NCBI RefSeq assembly: GCF_032854445.1
Contig: NC_088303.1
Location: 19,477,501-19,541,500, forward strand
Source of the DNA: Liolophura sinensis
Lineage: Eukaryota; Mollusca; Polyplacophora; Chitonida; Chitonidae
Reading direction: 5' to 3'
DNA length: 64,000 bases
Part shown: positions 48,276 through 59,920 of the stretch, piece by piece
How the letters are laid out: each line of letters begins with the position of its first letter
How positions within the stretch are numbered: position 1 is the stretch's first letter
Program-made: the position numbers and the translations under genes
The notes under the pieces: generated by a model
What the model was told of the DNA's origin: nothing
The model's database searches: none
The model's input: the letters and a program-made list of their open reading frames with translations, nothing else

Positions 48276-50211
48276 TTCTGGTTAAAATTACAGTATTTGT
48301 GGTTTTGAGGATGACACATTCCCATTGGACGATTTTTTAGTCGAGAGGATTCAACAGGAATAACTGATGACCAACTGGTATCTTTGCCACAGTGCGATGG
48401 CATTACCATATGAGAAACGGTTTGATGTTGCATGCTCATGTCATGAATAATTATGAACATACTGAATCATTCCACTAAAAATTATATGAAATTTTCCATA
48501 AAAAAGTTACGCTTATATAGCTGGTATCATCAACCTTTGGTGCTGTTCTACTTTGAAATCTTGTCAGCTTCATGCATTATTCCTTTGATTGCCTTGGAGA
48601 TTCAGTGAATGGCTGGGTCACAAAAGCTCAGGGTTGGAGTCCACATGCACATTGTGAAGATATTGACAAACACGGAGTACATGTAGGTGTTCATATCAGG
48701 TCTATGCCATTGATATCAATCATAGTACTGGTTTTATACTGTCTGATGCAGACGAAATGAATTTATGCAGACACTGCTACTGTTGTCTTGAACATCTAGG
48801 TGTATACACATGATGACTGAAATGAATACCTTTTCAATTATTTATTTAAATAGGTATGGTACTTTATATACACGGTGCCGTTGTTACCGCCTCTGCATAA
48901 ATTCATTTTAGGTTTGCATGAACGGCAAAAACTCAGGTGCACATACCTGTACATTATTGATACATTTTTAACAATAATGCAAAGATGCTTCAGAGACCTG
49001 TTGGATAAAAGAACTGTTGAATTTACATAATAATAGCATTTTATGGAAATACCTGGTAAAAGGCAGTGGTTTTCTTGCATGAACCAGACAGCTGTGGCAG
49101 CTTACACGTGGCAGTCAGATGTTCTTGAGCACAGTTTTAAACCCAGTCAAACAAACATCCAGAAAGTATTGCATGTCCCTTACTAGTTTTAGCTATCAGA
49201 ATAGCAGTCATGGCAAAACCCATAACACAACAGAAAAGGCTATAATTTGGATGAAATGGAATGAAACTCAAATTTACCATTCTGCATATTTTGAAAATCA
49301 ATCTGGAAAAATGTTTGGGTCCAAAAAACAGCCAAATTTTGTTAAAAATATATCAATATTATTACAACACAAGCACAAGTCTCAGAAGTACTGATAACAG
49401 CTTTCAATTGAGCCAGTGCCAGGGAAGTCACGAGACTGCTGATATTAAAGTCTTGTGTATATAGGACAGCAGACTTCGATGCAACCCAAGAGTCCCGCTT
49501 ACAAGGCAGATAATGTTAACACTTTTAACAGAGTGCTCTTTCTTGTGTTGTTTAGTGGTGTAAGCATGTTCATTAGTGTAAAAAACAGTAATGAACAGAA
49601 CACAATGGTGTACATCAAGAAGATTTAATTGGTCCAACACAATTGATCCCAACATATTGTTAACATCTGAACACAGTAACCACACAGCTATTTGAGGTAT
49701 CTGTACAAAGGAGCGATATTGCTATAGATAATAAACATTCATGATCTCTTGCGCAATCAGCAATATGCTGACATGGACAAGATACAGTCACAGGTATGTA
49801 CATGATGGAGGTTATAAAAATCAGAGTATAATCTATACATCCATCTCCATGCCACAGGGGAAGTAATCAGTGTGTAAAACAAAGTGGCAGTCAAACTGGT
49901 GTAAAACACAAAAAAATGTATAATGTGACATTATAGTTTACAAGCCCAGGAAAGTACAATTGAGGTAAAAGTATGTTGACATAAAAATGCATATGACATT
50001 AAAACTTCCTTTAAATACCACATCAACTAGGCTATTTTGTCCAAATATCCAAAAACAGCCCAAACTTCAAAAATCATGTACATGTAGCTATCAAATGTTG
50101 TAGGCACTGCATATGTGAGGCACAGCTCACTACAAACGGTGATCAAAAGTCTCTCTGACTTGTCAAACATCATGGAGATAACCGAATTATCCAGAGGTCC
50201 GCACACACATT

Positions 50212-51112
50212 TATACAGGTGAGTCACACATCTGTAGATCGGTATACGCAACTGTACAGGTGGGTCATACGATATCCAGAGGTCAGCACACCCATTTATA
50301 CAGGTGGGTCATACAACATCTGGAGATCAGCACAAGCAACTGCACAGGCAGGTCATATGATATCCAGAGGTCCGCGAACGCAACTATACAGGTGGGTCAT
50401 ACAACATTTTGAGTTCAGCACACACAATTGTACAGGTGGGTCAGAATATCCAGAGGTCAGCGCACGTAATTATACAGGTGCATCATACAACATCTGGAGG
50501 TCAGTACACGCAATTGTACATACAGCTTTCAGAGGTCATTGCATGCAACTGTACAGGTGGGTCATACAACTTCCAGATGTCAGTGCATGCAACTGTATAT
50601 AGATGGGTCATACAACTTCCAGATGTCAGTGCATACAACTGTACAGGTGGGTCATACAACTTTCATAGGCCATTGCATGCAGATGTACAGATGGGTAATA
50701 CAACTTCCAGAGGTCGGTGCATGAGACTGTATACATGGGTTATACAACTTCCAGATGTCAGTGCATGCAACTGTATAGATGGGCCATACAACTTCCAGAG
50801 GTCAGTGCATGCAACTGTATAGATGGTTCATACAACTTCCAGTGGTCAGTGCATACAATTGTACAGATGGGTCATACAACTTCCAGAGGTCAGTGCATGC
50901 AACTGTACAGATGGGTTATACAACTTCCAGAGGTTGGTGAATACAATTGTACAGGTGGGTTATACAACTTTCAGAAGTCAGTACAGGTGGGTCATACAAC
51001 TTCCCGAGGTCAGAGCATACAATCAAAAAAGTGGGTCATACAACTTTCGGAGATCACTGCACACAATTGTGCAGGTGGGTCATACAACTTCTGGAGATTA
51101 GCAGTTGCAAGT
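50212..51112 (+). repeat. 44-bp minisatellite between the two convergent genes, about 20 copies
   Basis: The unit is GTACAGGTGGGTCATACAAC, TTCCAGAGGTCAGTGCATGC, AACT, with many substitutions and a few length variants. Tyr/Thr/Gly/Cys-rich frames of 92-168 codons across it change every unit and are artefacts. Confidence 0.94.
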
Positions 51113-53109
51113 ATAAAGTGGGATAAACAGCAATGTGTAAACTGTAAATGTTATGGTTACATAATGGCCATAGCAGATTCACGCAACTTTCCAAGGTCAA
51201 TAGTTTTAAAGGTGGCTCCTTAAATATTCGGATATTTGCAGTTTGAAAAGCTGGGGTCAGTTTAAAGTTAATTTAATATATTATATTTCATGCAGCTTCA
51301 GGACATTTAAAGCAACAGAAAGGCAGACATTATGGAACAGACCACTCTTCCCAAAAGGCTATTATACAAAGTTTTCTTTTACTTCTACAATTCAGTGATA
51401 CATAAGATTGAGATTTGCAAGTCAAAGTTCATGATACTGCTTTTTGATATCTAATGGTTTATGATTTCCTGGCTGTTGCTTCAATTCTGAATTTGAAAAT
51501 TCTCCAACATATAAGATGTACTGTTTTCAAATGGCTGAATGAGTCAGTTACGTATTCAATGATTAATACATCTGGCATGCAACCAAAAAAGGTTTGCTTC
51601 TGGTATGCATTCACACCAAACGCTTGCTGTGCAAAATTCGATAGCATCCTGTCAGCCCTCTACCCATATTCATAACACAGAAAACATGCAAGGCAAAATA
51701 AAAAACAAAATAAGATTTCAGCTTCGCAGGTCCATTTCCCCGTGAGCTCTACTGGCTTCAGCTGACTCTGAAATCTACATAAACAATTCACACAACATTC
51801 CCAGAAACAAGGTAACATTTCCTGCTTTTATAGACATTTGGCGTTCTCAAGAGAACTACAGCTTTCCTGTTCAAACACTTTCAAGCTTTTTGCAGGAAAT
51901 TTACTCTTTCCAGAAAAGCCAATACTTGCACCAACAGCGGAACATCAGTTTTCCTGAATGAAAGACAAGTGAGGATGATGTAGGCTAGCATGCGATATAT
52001 ATGACAAAGCTAGCTGTCAATATCACAGTTCAGACTCCATACATTCAGTACTCTAAAAGACTATTGCCTGCCTTTTGACAGTTTAACTTGAGGACTAATC
52101 ACTGAACCAATAACCTTTACTCAAATGTTCAAACCATATTAAGTTGTATCAAATAAACAGACTGTATAATTCTATAAACACGGTCTTGTTCTGCTGTCCC
52201 AATGATGAAGCACTGCTGCCCTAATTCCTAAACCTTTTTGTATACGAAACGGCAACTTTCAGTGCAATTTATGCACATTTATAATTTTGTTTTTGGTGAC
52301 AAATATACACTGGTTGGATTGGCCAATTTCAGGACACAGAAAGTATAATTTTATCAATCTACACAAAATGGTGCCGTCAGAATATGCTTGAAACAACAGG
52401 TTGAAAAAATACAGTACATGTAACCTGTTTATGTTTTTGTTTTGATCATATAACTTACTAACATATGTTTGTAGCTCAGTGATACATCCACGTGTATTTC
52501 CAATCAACTGATGATATCCTTGGGCAGGATAGAACCAAAAAAATATACCAGAAAGACAACTCTATATTCCTGTCCCGCAAGGAAATAAACCCTATCCAAA
52601 TATTCTAAAACAATACCAATTCCCCAAACAAGACCGCAATAGCAGAAACCTAGTTCATAAACAATTTACAGCGTATATGTTGCTAATGTTTCAAAAGTGT
52701 GACACAACCACACACATTCATTACAGTCCAAACAATTACCTCTAACAACCATGCATATGCATGGAAAAGCAAACAGATACATGTACTGTTTATAGCTATA
52801 CATGTATTCAAAATTTTTGCATAGATGTGTTCTTTCCAAAACAACAATTATCCCAAGCCAACATCAATGATACTTTCCCAATTCACAGATGTATGGTTCT
52901 GACATCAAGTATGAGACCCAGTCTCTTATCCAGAACTTCATTATGAGATTGGATGGCATTATCTCAGGTCCTAACTGTATCTGCTGTTGAATTTTGTCGA
53001 ACTGACACTGGTGCCAGCAGCCCAGACCAGCACGTGGTCCAGCAGATCCACGGACTGGCCGTCTCACAACCCTGACTGAGATCACAGAAATGACAAAGTC
53101 AACTAGAGG

Positions 53110-53228
53110 TCACTGTGGTTGTCTTCCCTGGCATGTCCGACAGCACTGGGCGCCATATTTACGGTCAGCACACATCTTATGTTGAAGCACCAGGTTGCAC
53201 CAGTTGTATTTGTCAATGCAGAAGGGAT
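53110..53228 (-). CDS. ADAMTS/papilin-type gene: terminal PLAC domain exon and TGA stop
   Basis: Two bases completing Asp, 38 codons and a TGA stop (53110-53112); acceptor TGGTTTTAG. The peptide begins DPFCIDKYNWCNLVLQHKMC and continues ADRKYGAQCCRTC. The six-cysteine pattern C-x-D-x(n)-C-x-x-V-x(n)-C-x(n)-Y-x-x-x-C-C-x-x-C identifies a PLAC (protease and lacunin) domain. PLAC ends a subset of ADAMTS proteases, ADAMTS-like proteins and papilin/lacunin. Spacer, five TSP1 repeats and PLAC is the order I recall for ADAMTS16/18-type proteins; that subgroup call is an inference. Confidence 0.95.
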
Positions 53229-54148
53229 CTAAAACCACAAAATGGGGAAGCAGAGAACGTTAAATTGTGAAAAAATGAACTATAGTACATACATGTACAT
53301 TATTATTAACACTAAGATTTATATGAATATATGCCTTTATTATAATACCATGAAGATTTTCCGTTTTCATTTTCTAGAGTACATGCATGTACTTTCATTC
53401 TGTCCATTCACACTGACAATATCTAATTTAAATGATTCCTTTCTCATTTTGGCAAAATTCAGCTCACTAGGGAGTTGTCACATACATGAAGTATCATAAC
53501 AAGCCCCAGGGTATATGTATGCCATCATTTATACATGTGACACATTGGCAGTTTTATACTGTACATGTCCTGCATCAATCAGAAAGCAGAGGAATAAACC
53601 ATTCAGACAGATTGTTATACATATTACAGCCTAATACATAAATCAATGTACACATACAAATGTACAGTGCGTAGACTGGTTGTTAACATTTACTCAGAGA
53701 AGATGATATCAAAGGCAACTTATTTGTAATTTACCACATTCAGGATAGTAAGAAACCTTCAAATGTGTCTGCTTTCAGTCAAAGCAGATCAAAGCTATGT
53801 ACTCTCTCTTTCATGCGTAGGTACATGTGTACCAGATAATAACAAGAGTCATCGCTTTATCATTCAAATTTGGCAGGGTTTCTGTGAGTACGATCAGATT
53901 AAGGCACATTAATGGTTTTACCTCCAAAATTACCTATGGCACTAATGGCTTTTCAAGGCAAAACTATAACCATGCATGTATTGTTATTAAGAAATTCTTG
54001 TTGACACTGTATATCTTACGAGCTGACAAAGATGGATAAGTGTGCTTTTCACTGAGCCATAACAGAAAACACACAAAGCAATACATGTCACAGCCTTTAA
54101 TGGGTGTACACGTGTAGATGGAGGGAGATCAGTGCCATGTTTACTGAC
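53229..54148 (-). other. ADAMTS/papilin-type gene intron
   Basis: Donor GTCAGT at the right, acceptor TGGTTTTAG at the left (minus strand). AT-rich unique sequence; no other feature seen. Confidence 0.85.
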
Positions 54149-54296
54149 CACTGCGCTGTGAGCATTCCCCCATCCAGCAGACCCTGACATGTGTGGGCTT
54201 TGTTGATTGGATACAGCCTGTGGTGGAGACTTGTCTGATTGGGTCTTTACATTCAACTATTCTCCTGAGAACACCTGAGCCACAGGTCACTGAACA
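54149..54296 (-). CDS. ADAMTS/papilin-type gene: TSP1 repeat 5
   Basis: Forty-nine codons plus one base; acceptor TTCCCGCAG, donor GTCAGT. The peptide opens CSVTCGSGVLRRIVEC and continues through GCIQSTKPTHVRVC to WMGECSQRS. Cysteine spacing fits TSP1, including the K-P between the fourth and fifth cysteines. The last G joins AT of the next exon to give Asp at the start of the PLAC domain. Confidence 0.95.
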
Positions 54297-57216
54297 CTGC
54301 GGGAACAAACACAGAGGTAACCATCCATAAAACAAACAAAAATTACCTGTAAATTAGTGATAAATTTATTCTTTCTGCCTAAACAGTGGCATTAGAATTT
54401 AGAAAGCTAGAAAGTATGATGCTTAAAAGAGAACCCTAACAACTTTATTTTCACACTAAATGATCCCTAAACACAATATTTATGCTAAGTTTGTATGTAA
54501 ACTGCATTTAAAAAACTATTACGTTAACTAGTTTCAGTCAAAAAAATCCATTAAAGTTGGACCTTCTGCCTATCTTGTCGACCACGAAGCCTTGACCGGG
54601 TGACGTCATGCTGTGAATACCCGCATGGATTATGTATTGAAAACCCCTGCCAAGCATAGTCGAATCCATACATTCGGCCTATCAACTGTGTGCTTTTCCA
54701 GAAACTGTATCTATAATTATCTATAATAATCTATAATTATCCCTACATGTAAACCTCTTAATTAGCACCCTGAAAATAGTAAAAGTGAAACAGTTTTACA
54801 ACAAATATTCTGAAAGATAGGCTACCGGAGTTGTATTAGATCTGGGAAAAGTGTGTACAGCATAGCAACTAGACGGTCCGATGACTGATTTTCTGCTCAC
54901 ATATTAGCCACACAGATAATAAAAATGCACTCTCATCTGGTTTGTCTGACACGAATTGGAGATCCACCCAATTATGGTAAAATTTCATATGGTTTCACAG
55001 TTAACAGACTATACATTTTTACAGCCAAGTTGAGCGATACCGGCTGTGACATGAGGATCCATGCAGTCGGGTCAGCCGATTTTGACATTCTGTCACTCAA
55101 CGTCGATGAAACTAACAATCAAGCTAATCTTTTATATTTCCAAAAAGTATCACCAACAAAAATAAATAAGGTTTGGATCATATCAAATGGATCAAATCAT
55201 ATCAAAACAGCAATTGGTAACACACAGAAATGCCAATTTAAAATTTGTCTGTGTTCTCGTCACGGGCTTCAGGGTACAGCATGTCAGTATCACGTGCGCA
55301 CAGTGACCTGTAGGTGAGGTGTGAACTGAGCTGGAGGACCGCCCTGAAGACTCGTGGCTGTTGTAGGGCAAAGGCTAGCTGCTCCCTACTATTCGCATGA
55401 CAACCTGCTGTTTCGAACAACCAAGTAGCTAAACAACTTCTGCATTCACGGATTGATAATCTGGATGTTTTTTCCATTTTGCTTTTTTGGGGGGATATTA
55501 TAAAGCTCTTCCTTCGGCCTTTTCTTTTACAAGTTATGGCTGAATTAGCAAGTCTCATATGACAACGATCAAGTACCCTGTAACCAAAGGGTGTTTTCGA
55601 TGACATCTGGTGCATACTTTGTAAATCTGTGCCTTTTTAGGTCATGTATGTAACTTTACAGTATCCTGCGTTGTGTTACTGCAGTCGCAAACCACATTTG
55701 GGCAAGGAATAATTTCGGTATTATCTGTAAAAGTATAGCGATTATTTCCTGCAGTCTGTGTTGTACATATACAGAAGCCTCTGATGTCTGCAGTGAATGT
55801 ACCCATGTCTGCAGTGAATGTACCCATGTCTGCAGCGAGTGTACCGATGTCTGCAGTGAATGTACCCATGTCAGCAGCGAGTGTACCGATGTCTGCAGTG
55901 AATGACGTCACAAGGTCAACTGAGGCTCGATCGTAGCAGAGTAGATTTTCTGATGCTTGATGACTAAATTCTGCCATTTTTCTTCTGTTTTCGACATTTG
56001 AAACCATCAGAATGGATTCAGGGCGTATCAAACTATCTACCTGGGATTGGAAAGATCAGCACTGGGGATCTACTTTAACTAAACAAATACCAATTTCTTT
56101 GTTTTGATCTACCATGACTGTTGTTAAGTGGAAAAAAATGTTAATACACATCACAAAAATACTCGAATGCTCCTACTTTTTTTTCAGCTTTCTGGCTCTC
56201 TTAATTGTGATTAATGAAGCACTGCTGCAAAATAACTTGAAAATTGCTAGTATATGATGAAATTTATTTATGTTTACTTTTATATTAAAAAGTATTAAGA
56301 TAGATGCAAAAACAGGTAAATGAGTAACACCAGGACATTCAGAGAGAATAAGATGAAAACAATACAGGATCACCTTAATCTAGATTTGTTCACAGGCTCT
56401 TCGATAAATCAAATTACAGTCAAACTGACAGACAGCTTTTTTATTTCATGGATGACATGCTCAAGAATATTTCAGCTATGGTACCAATTTGCGGACAATT
56501 TCAGGAGTGGAGCTGAAAAAAATCCACAGCACCTCACCTGGTACCTATACAAACCACTAAAGGTAACACAGCAGACAAACTAGGAAGAAGATTTGAAAAT
56601 AGGACTATTTGTCATGGATTAGTCCCATTCAATTAGAAATCTATTTATGGTGAGGCCAGCAAGGATTGAACCAGGTACTCAAAATGCCTGGGGCATACAA
56701 GGATTGCATGATGCTCCAAGTCCTCAAGCCAAGATAATTTACAAATACACCAAAGTACAAGTAGCAGGGATTGGTCACTTACAGCAGACCACATGTGAGT
56801 ATACATGTACTTGAATGGGATAAATCTGAGTGCACCACTTGAGGCTTTCTGCTGACAGTATGAGGGGAAGGGGGCAAGTCAGAATCATTTCAAAATATAC
56901 CAAAGTACTAGCTGCAGAGATTGGTCACTTACAGCAAACCACATGTGAGTATACATGTACTAGGAGGGGACAGCTCTGAGTGCACTTGAGGCTTTCTGCT
57001 GACAGTGTGAGATGGGGACAAGTCAAACTCATTTAAAAATATACCAAAGTACTAGCTGCTGAGAATGGTCACTTACAGCAGACCATGTGTGAGTTTACTA
57101 GGAGGGGACAACTCTGAGTGCACTTGAGGCTTTCTGCTGACTGTGTGTGGTGAAGGGAGCAAGCCAAGGTCGTTACAAACATACCAAAGTACAAGTAGCA
57201 GAGATTTGTCACTTAC
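54297..57216 (-). other. ADAMTS/papilin-type gene intron
   Basis: Donor GTAAGT, acceptor TTCCCGCAG. It contains a 21-bp array (55788-55905), a possible decayed SINE family 1 piece (~56440-56545) and the exon-tail duplications (56747-57216). Frames of 125-130 codons at 54925-56031 have no domain signal. Confidence 0.85.
55788..55905. repeat. 21-bp minisatellite, about 6 copies
   Basis: Alternating TGCAGTGAATGTACCCATG and TGCAGCGAGTGTACCGATG units give a 42-bp higher-order period. A multiple of 3, so a minus frame repeating TADIGTL/AADMGTF stays open; not considered a gene. Confidence 0.93.
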
Positions 57217-57306
57217 AGCAGACCAGGTGTGAGCATACCAGGCGGGAACAACTCTGAGTGCATGTGAGCAGGACTTCTGATGACAGCGGGAGTTGAGGGG
57301 GCGAGT
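56747..57306 (-). repeat. 140-149-bp tandem copies of an ADAMTS/papilin exon tail plus its 5' splice site (4 including the exon)
   Basis: Copies start ACCAAAGTAC at about 56748, 56897, 57042 and 57182, spaced 149, 145 and 140 bp. Each holds GGTCACTTACAGCAGACC or a one-base variant, the complement of exon end GGTCTGCT plus donor GTAAGTGA. The exonic part then continues (CAACTCTGAGTGCA, GCTTTCTGCTGAC) for ~90 bp. The rightmost copy is the genuine exon 57217-57423; the other three lie in its downstream intron. Confidence 0.93.
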
Positions 57307-57423
57307 GGGCTTGTCCAGGTGCTGACAGTATTGTTCATCCACCACTGTCCTGTTGTAGTGCAACGACTGCTTCACGCATGTCAGTTGTCGGGTCCTCACC
57401 CCACGGCCACAGCTACTGGAACA
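57217..57423 (-). CDS. ADAMTS/papilin-type gene: TSP1 repeat 4 and start of repeat 5; template of local exon-tail duplications
   Basis: Sixty-nine codons, phase 0 in and out; acceptor TCCTCCTAG, donor GTAAGT. The peptide opens CSSSCGRGVRTRQLTC, continues QYCQHLDKPTRPLNSRC and ends WYAHTWSA. All TSP1 cysteines are present. WSA joins CSVTC of the next exon. The last ~90 bp of the exon, the donor and ~36 bp of intron recur three more times directly downstream (lower coordinates). Confidence 0.96.
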
Positions 57424-58094
57424 CTAGGAGGAAGACAAACAGAATGAGAAACTACCTGTATCATGTAACATGTGTCTCGTGTCTCCCGAATGGTTCTTCA
57501 TTGACATCAAAACAAACACGTATTTAATAGCTGCTTGTTTAGAATGCTGTAAAAGATGTTTCAACACAGCCATATTTAATTTAGTTTTTAAAGCACACAA
57601 AAGTCACAGAGTTAATTAGTATCACTACGTCTTTACCAATTATTGAGTACAATAAGTAGTAACTGAGAGTAAGGTTGGACTTTAATATTCCACCTTAGAA
57701 GAATGGTTGAATGTGTTTACAATGATGCAATCAAGTCAACAGTTGCAGTGATTGGGACTACATCTTAAACTACTATGTTTATCCTTTCAACTACTATGCT
57801 AAATCTATACCATCATACCAAACAGTTTTTATCTCCACAAAGCAAACATAAATTATCAACAAATTCAACTTGTAAGGTGTTACTTTGGATAAAATTTGAA
57901 AACATAATTCATAAGAATTTGAACAGTGAACAGTACTGTTTAGGACACATATGAACTTTATAGAAATTATGTAATAACCTCTTCAGATCAAAATACGATG
58001 CCAGTAATATCGCCAAACTAGGTACTATGCGGCGATCGGATTTGTTTAAGATTTTGGGTAGCAAAATTACTTTAGTCCCCTTACTGGTACACAC
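57424..58094 (-). other. ADAMTS/papilin-type gene intron
   Basis: Donor GTGTGT, acceptor TCCTCCTAG. Unique AT-rich sequence; nothing else seen. Confidence 0.8.
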
Positions 58095-58281
58095 CTTTCC
58101 CCAGCGTGTTGTACTTCCACTTGAACCTGAGAGGGCAGTGCAGCACGGAGCAGGTCTGATGGTGGGAGGGCTTATCTGAAGAAGGGCACATGTTGTCTGG
58201 CAGCTTGTGGTATCCTGACACACTGCGACTACGACACCATACCTTTCTCTTCTTCCTCCGCTACCACAAGTCACTGAGGCA
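58095..58281 (-). pseudogene. ADAMTS/papilin-type gene: TSP1 repeat 3 exon with three apparent 1-bp frameshifts
   Basis: This exon lies between acceptor ATTCTAG and donor GTGTGT, and TSP1 sequence is visible only by changing frame. SVTCGSGGRRE reads in one frame; VWCRSRS through CPLRFKWKYNT reads in the next; RWGK before the donor returns to the first. The opening TGC also sits one base out of frame with SVTC. The lesions fall near CC (about 58278), near an AAA run (about 58245) and near the GGGG run (about 58103). The length is 187 nt, where the neighbouring phases require a multiple of 3 such as 186. The exact phase-0 frame before the indels hits an early TAG. Either the sequence has several local errors or the exon is damaged. 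Flanking exons are intact, so I think the gene itself is probably alive. Confidence 0.7.
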
Positions 58282-58758
58282 CTAGAATATAATATCATGA
58301 ATGACAGAATGAAAACTTAAATCAATTTAATGAAGGCATAACTACTGTAATTCTTCACCTTTTTTTCATGTTTGCAATGTATTTATTCAAGCATTTTCTG
58401 AAGGCATCATTCTGTTTAGACTGATAAAATCACTTTTTGAGAAGCAATTGGGCAATCAAACCAATGTAGTTTCGTCTCCAAAATCAACGTCAAAATGTGC
58501 ATAAATTGCACTAAATGCTCCATCTTTCATATGCAAAAATTGTGCAATTGCCCCATTTACAAATCCATGAATAAGTAGCTACTGATTCTACTGATTCTTG
58601 GTTCCAGGAAAGTAAGATGTGATATTCAAAAGTATATTGAGAACAACAGTTAAACTTTAAACTGGCTCACAATCTGAAACCAACAATGTTCATTCATCAG
58701 GCAGTGCAAAATGACCAACAACATGCATCAGATGCGAGATTGAGGAGACGGTACCCAC
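58282..58758 (-). other. ADAMTS/papilin-type gene intron
   Basis: Donor GTGGGT, acceptor ATTCTAG. No other feature seen. Confidence 0.8.
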
Positions 58759-58966
58759 TTTTGACCACTTGCCCGCGTGCCAGGCTGGGGGACACTCATG
58801 CTGATTACACCGTCTCTTCGTCTCAGGTTTGGACTGATGATGACAGTGCTTCCTCTTCAGCCTCCTGTCATGATTCAGGCGGACTTTCTGCAAACATCTT
58901 ATCTTGCGTCTCTGTTTGCCGCCCCCACAGCTCCTACTACACTCTCCCCACTCGCCAGGCTCCCAC
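58759..58966 (-). CDS. ADAMTS/papilin-type gene: complete TSP1 repeat 2 and start of repeat 3
   Basis: One base completing Arg, then 69 codons; acceptor GTTTCAG, donor GTGGGT, phase 0 out. The peptide includes WEPGEWGECSRSCGGGKQRR, KHCHHQSKPETKRRC and NQHECPPAWHAGKWSK. All six TSP1 cysteines and the W-x-x-W-x-x-C-S-x-x-C-G-G-G core are present. The exon stops inside the next repeat, just before its first Cys, so TSP1 repeats in this gene are split at the same place (before C-S-x-x-C). Confidence 0.96.
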
Positions 58967-59793
58967 CTGAAACACAACAGAGAGGACAGAAAATTACGTC
59001 ACCATATCCAAACAGTGTTACTATTACCCAACTTTACAACACCATTGAGCGCACACGCTTTCTTGCACAAATTCGATATACTGTTTGATTAAAGGATTGA
59101 ATTAGAAATAAGCGACTCCTCATACTAACACCTCGAAATTTGTATTGCACAAGTGAAGTACAGCCATAACTGTCACAGTACTTTAATTAGTACAGACAAG
59201 CAAATAGCCATCTTCACACAAACAAGTCTGCAAGTCTGAAAGGCTGTATTGGTTATTGGAGACATTGTTGGGGAGGGGGATTCCATTTTCGTGCTGAATA
59301 TTTGCATGTAGATTTGATAACAGTGTGATTTAGTGTCATTCTTAAACATGCTCATACCCCAATGATGTCTCCTTGTTATGTTGCAGGCCTGTCTCAATGC
59401 AAACAAATTGATAGTGACGCCTTAATAAAGCACTAAGCCACAGAATCTCGACACAACGCCCCTTGCACTCAGACATGATGTCTTAATCCTTACTGGCACA
59501 TGGACCCACTCCAATCAAACGTCCAGCAGTAGGACCTTGATTCTACTGTCGTCAAACATTTGTTTTTGCCCAGGTTATCATTATGATGTCGTAATGAGAA
59601 CAGAACATTATAGGTGCAACCAATACATTGTCACATTGCCCTGGGCCCGTTTTCACAAAACACTCTTAACATTACGTTCAATTAACTACTGTGGCAACTA
59701 GTACTGTAAGCATTATAATTACGCCATCATGGTAGTTGCAAGCTTGAACATTAAGAGAGCTTTATGAAACTGGGATCTGATCTGTCACTCTAC
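58967..59793 (-). other. ADAMTS/papilin-type gene intron with MITE
   Basis: Donor GTAGAG, acceptor GTTTCAG. Contains the MITE-like element at 59642-59778; otherwise unique. Confidence 0.85.
59642..59778. mobile_element. MITE-like element, ~137 bp
   Basis: Terminal inverted repeats: left GGGCCCGTTTTCACAAAACA and CTCTTAAC, right TTAAGAGAGCTTTATGAAAC and TGGGATC. The short AT-rich interior has no coding capacity. Elements with a GGGCCCGTTTCACAAAG-type end are familiar in marine invertebrate genomes (recollection, not checked). Confidence 0.75.
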
Positions 59794-59920
59794 CTTGGTC
59801 TGCAGGGATGTTGGTTACAGGAGAAGATCCCAGTCTCTGGTTTAGAGGATCTATCACAGTATCGTGGATCCACCTCTTCCTGATAATCTCTGTGACAAAC
59901 AGCCTTGACTGTTTTCTGAC
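59794..59920 (-). CDS. ADAMTS/papilin-type gene: remainder of TSP1 repeat 1
   Basis: Begins with two bases completing Gly, then 41 codons and two bases of an Arg codon. Acceptor TTTGTCAG, donor GTAGAG. The peptide includes QKTVKAVCHRDYQEEV, YCDRSSKPETGIFSC and NQHPC. This is the classic second half of an ADAMTS TSP1 repeat, with C-x(n)-V-x(n)-C-x(n)-K-P-x(n)-C-N-x-x-x-C spacing and all four expected cysteines. No ORF-length signal marks this exon because it lacks an in-frame Met; it is found through the family pattern and exact splice phase. Confidence 0.9.

Larger units (their letters stand above)
46758..53109. other. Convergent region between RECQL4 and the ADAMTS/papilin-type gene
   Basis: Contains the 3' UTRs of both genes; their ends cannot be placed. 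It holds two SINE family 1 copies, a SINE 2 tail (47048-47095) and the 44-bp array (50212-51112). No further gene was recognised. Scattered frames of 60-105 codons have no domain features. Confidence 0.75.

Noticed and set aside
50212-51112. CRISPR-like direct repeats
   Set aside because: No constant repeat/variable spacer pattern; whole units drift together, and the genome is eukaryotic.
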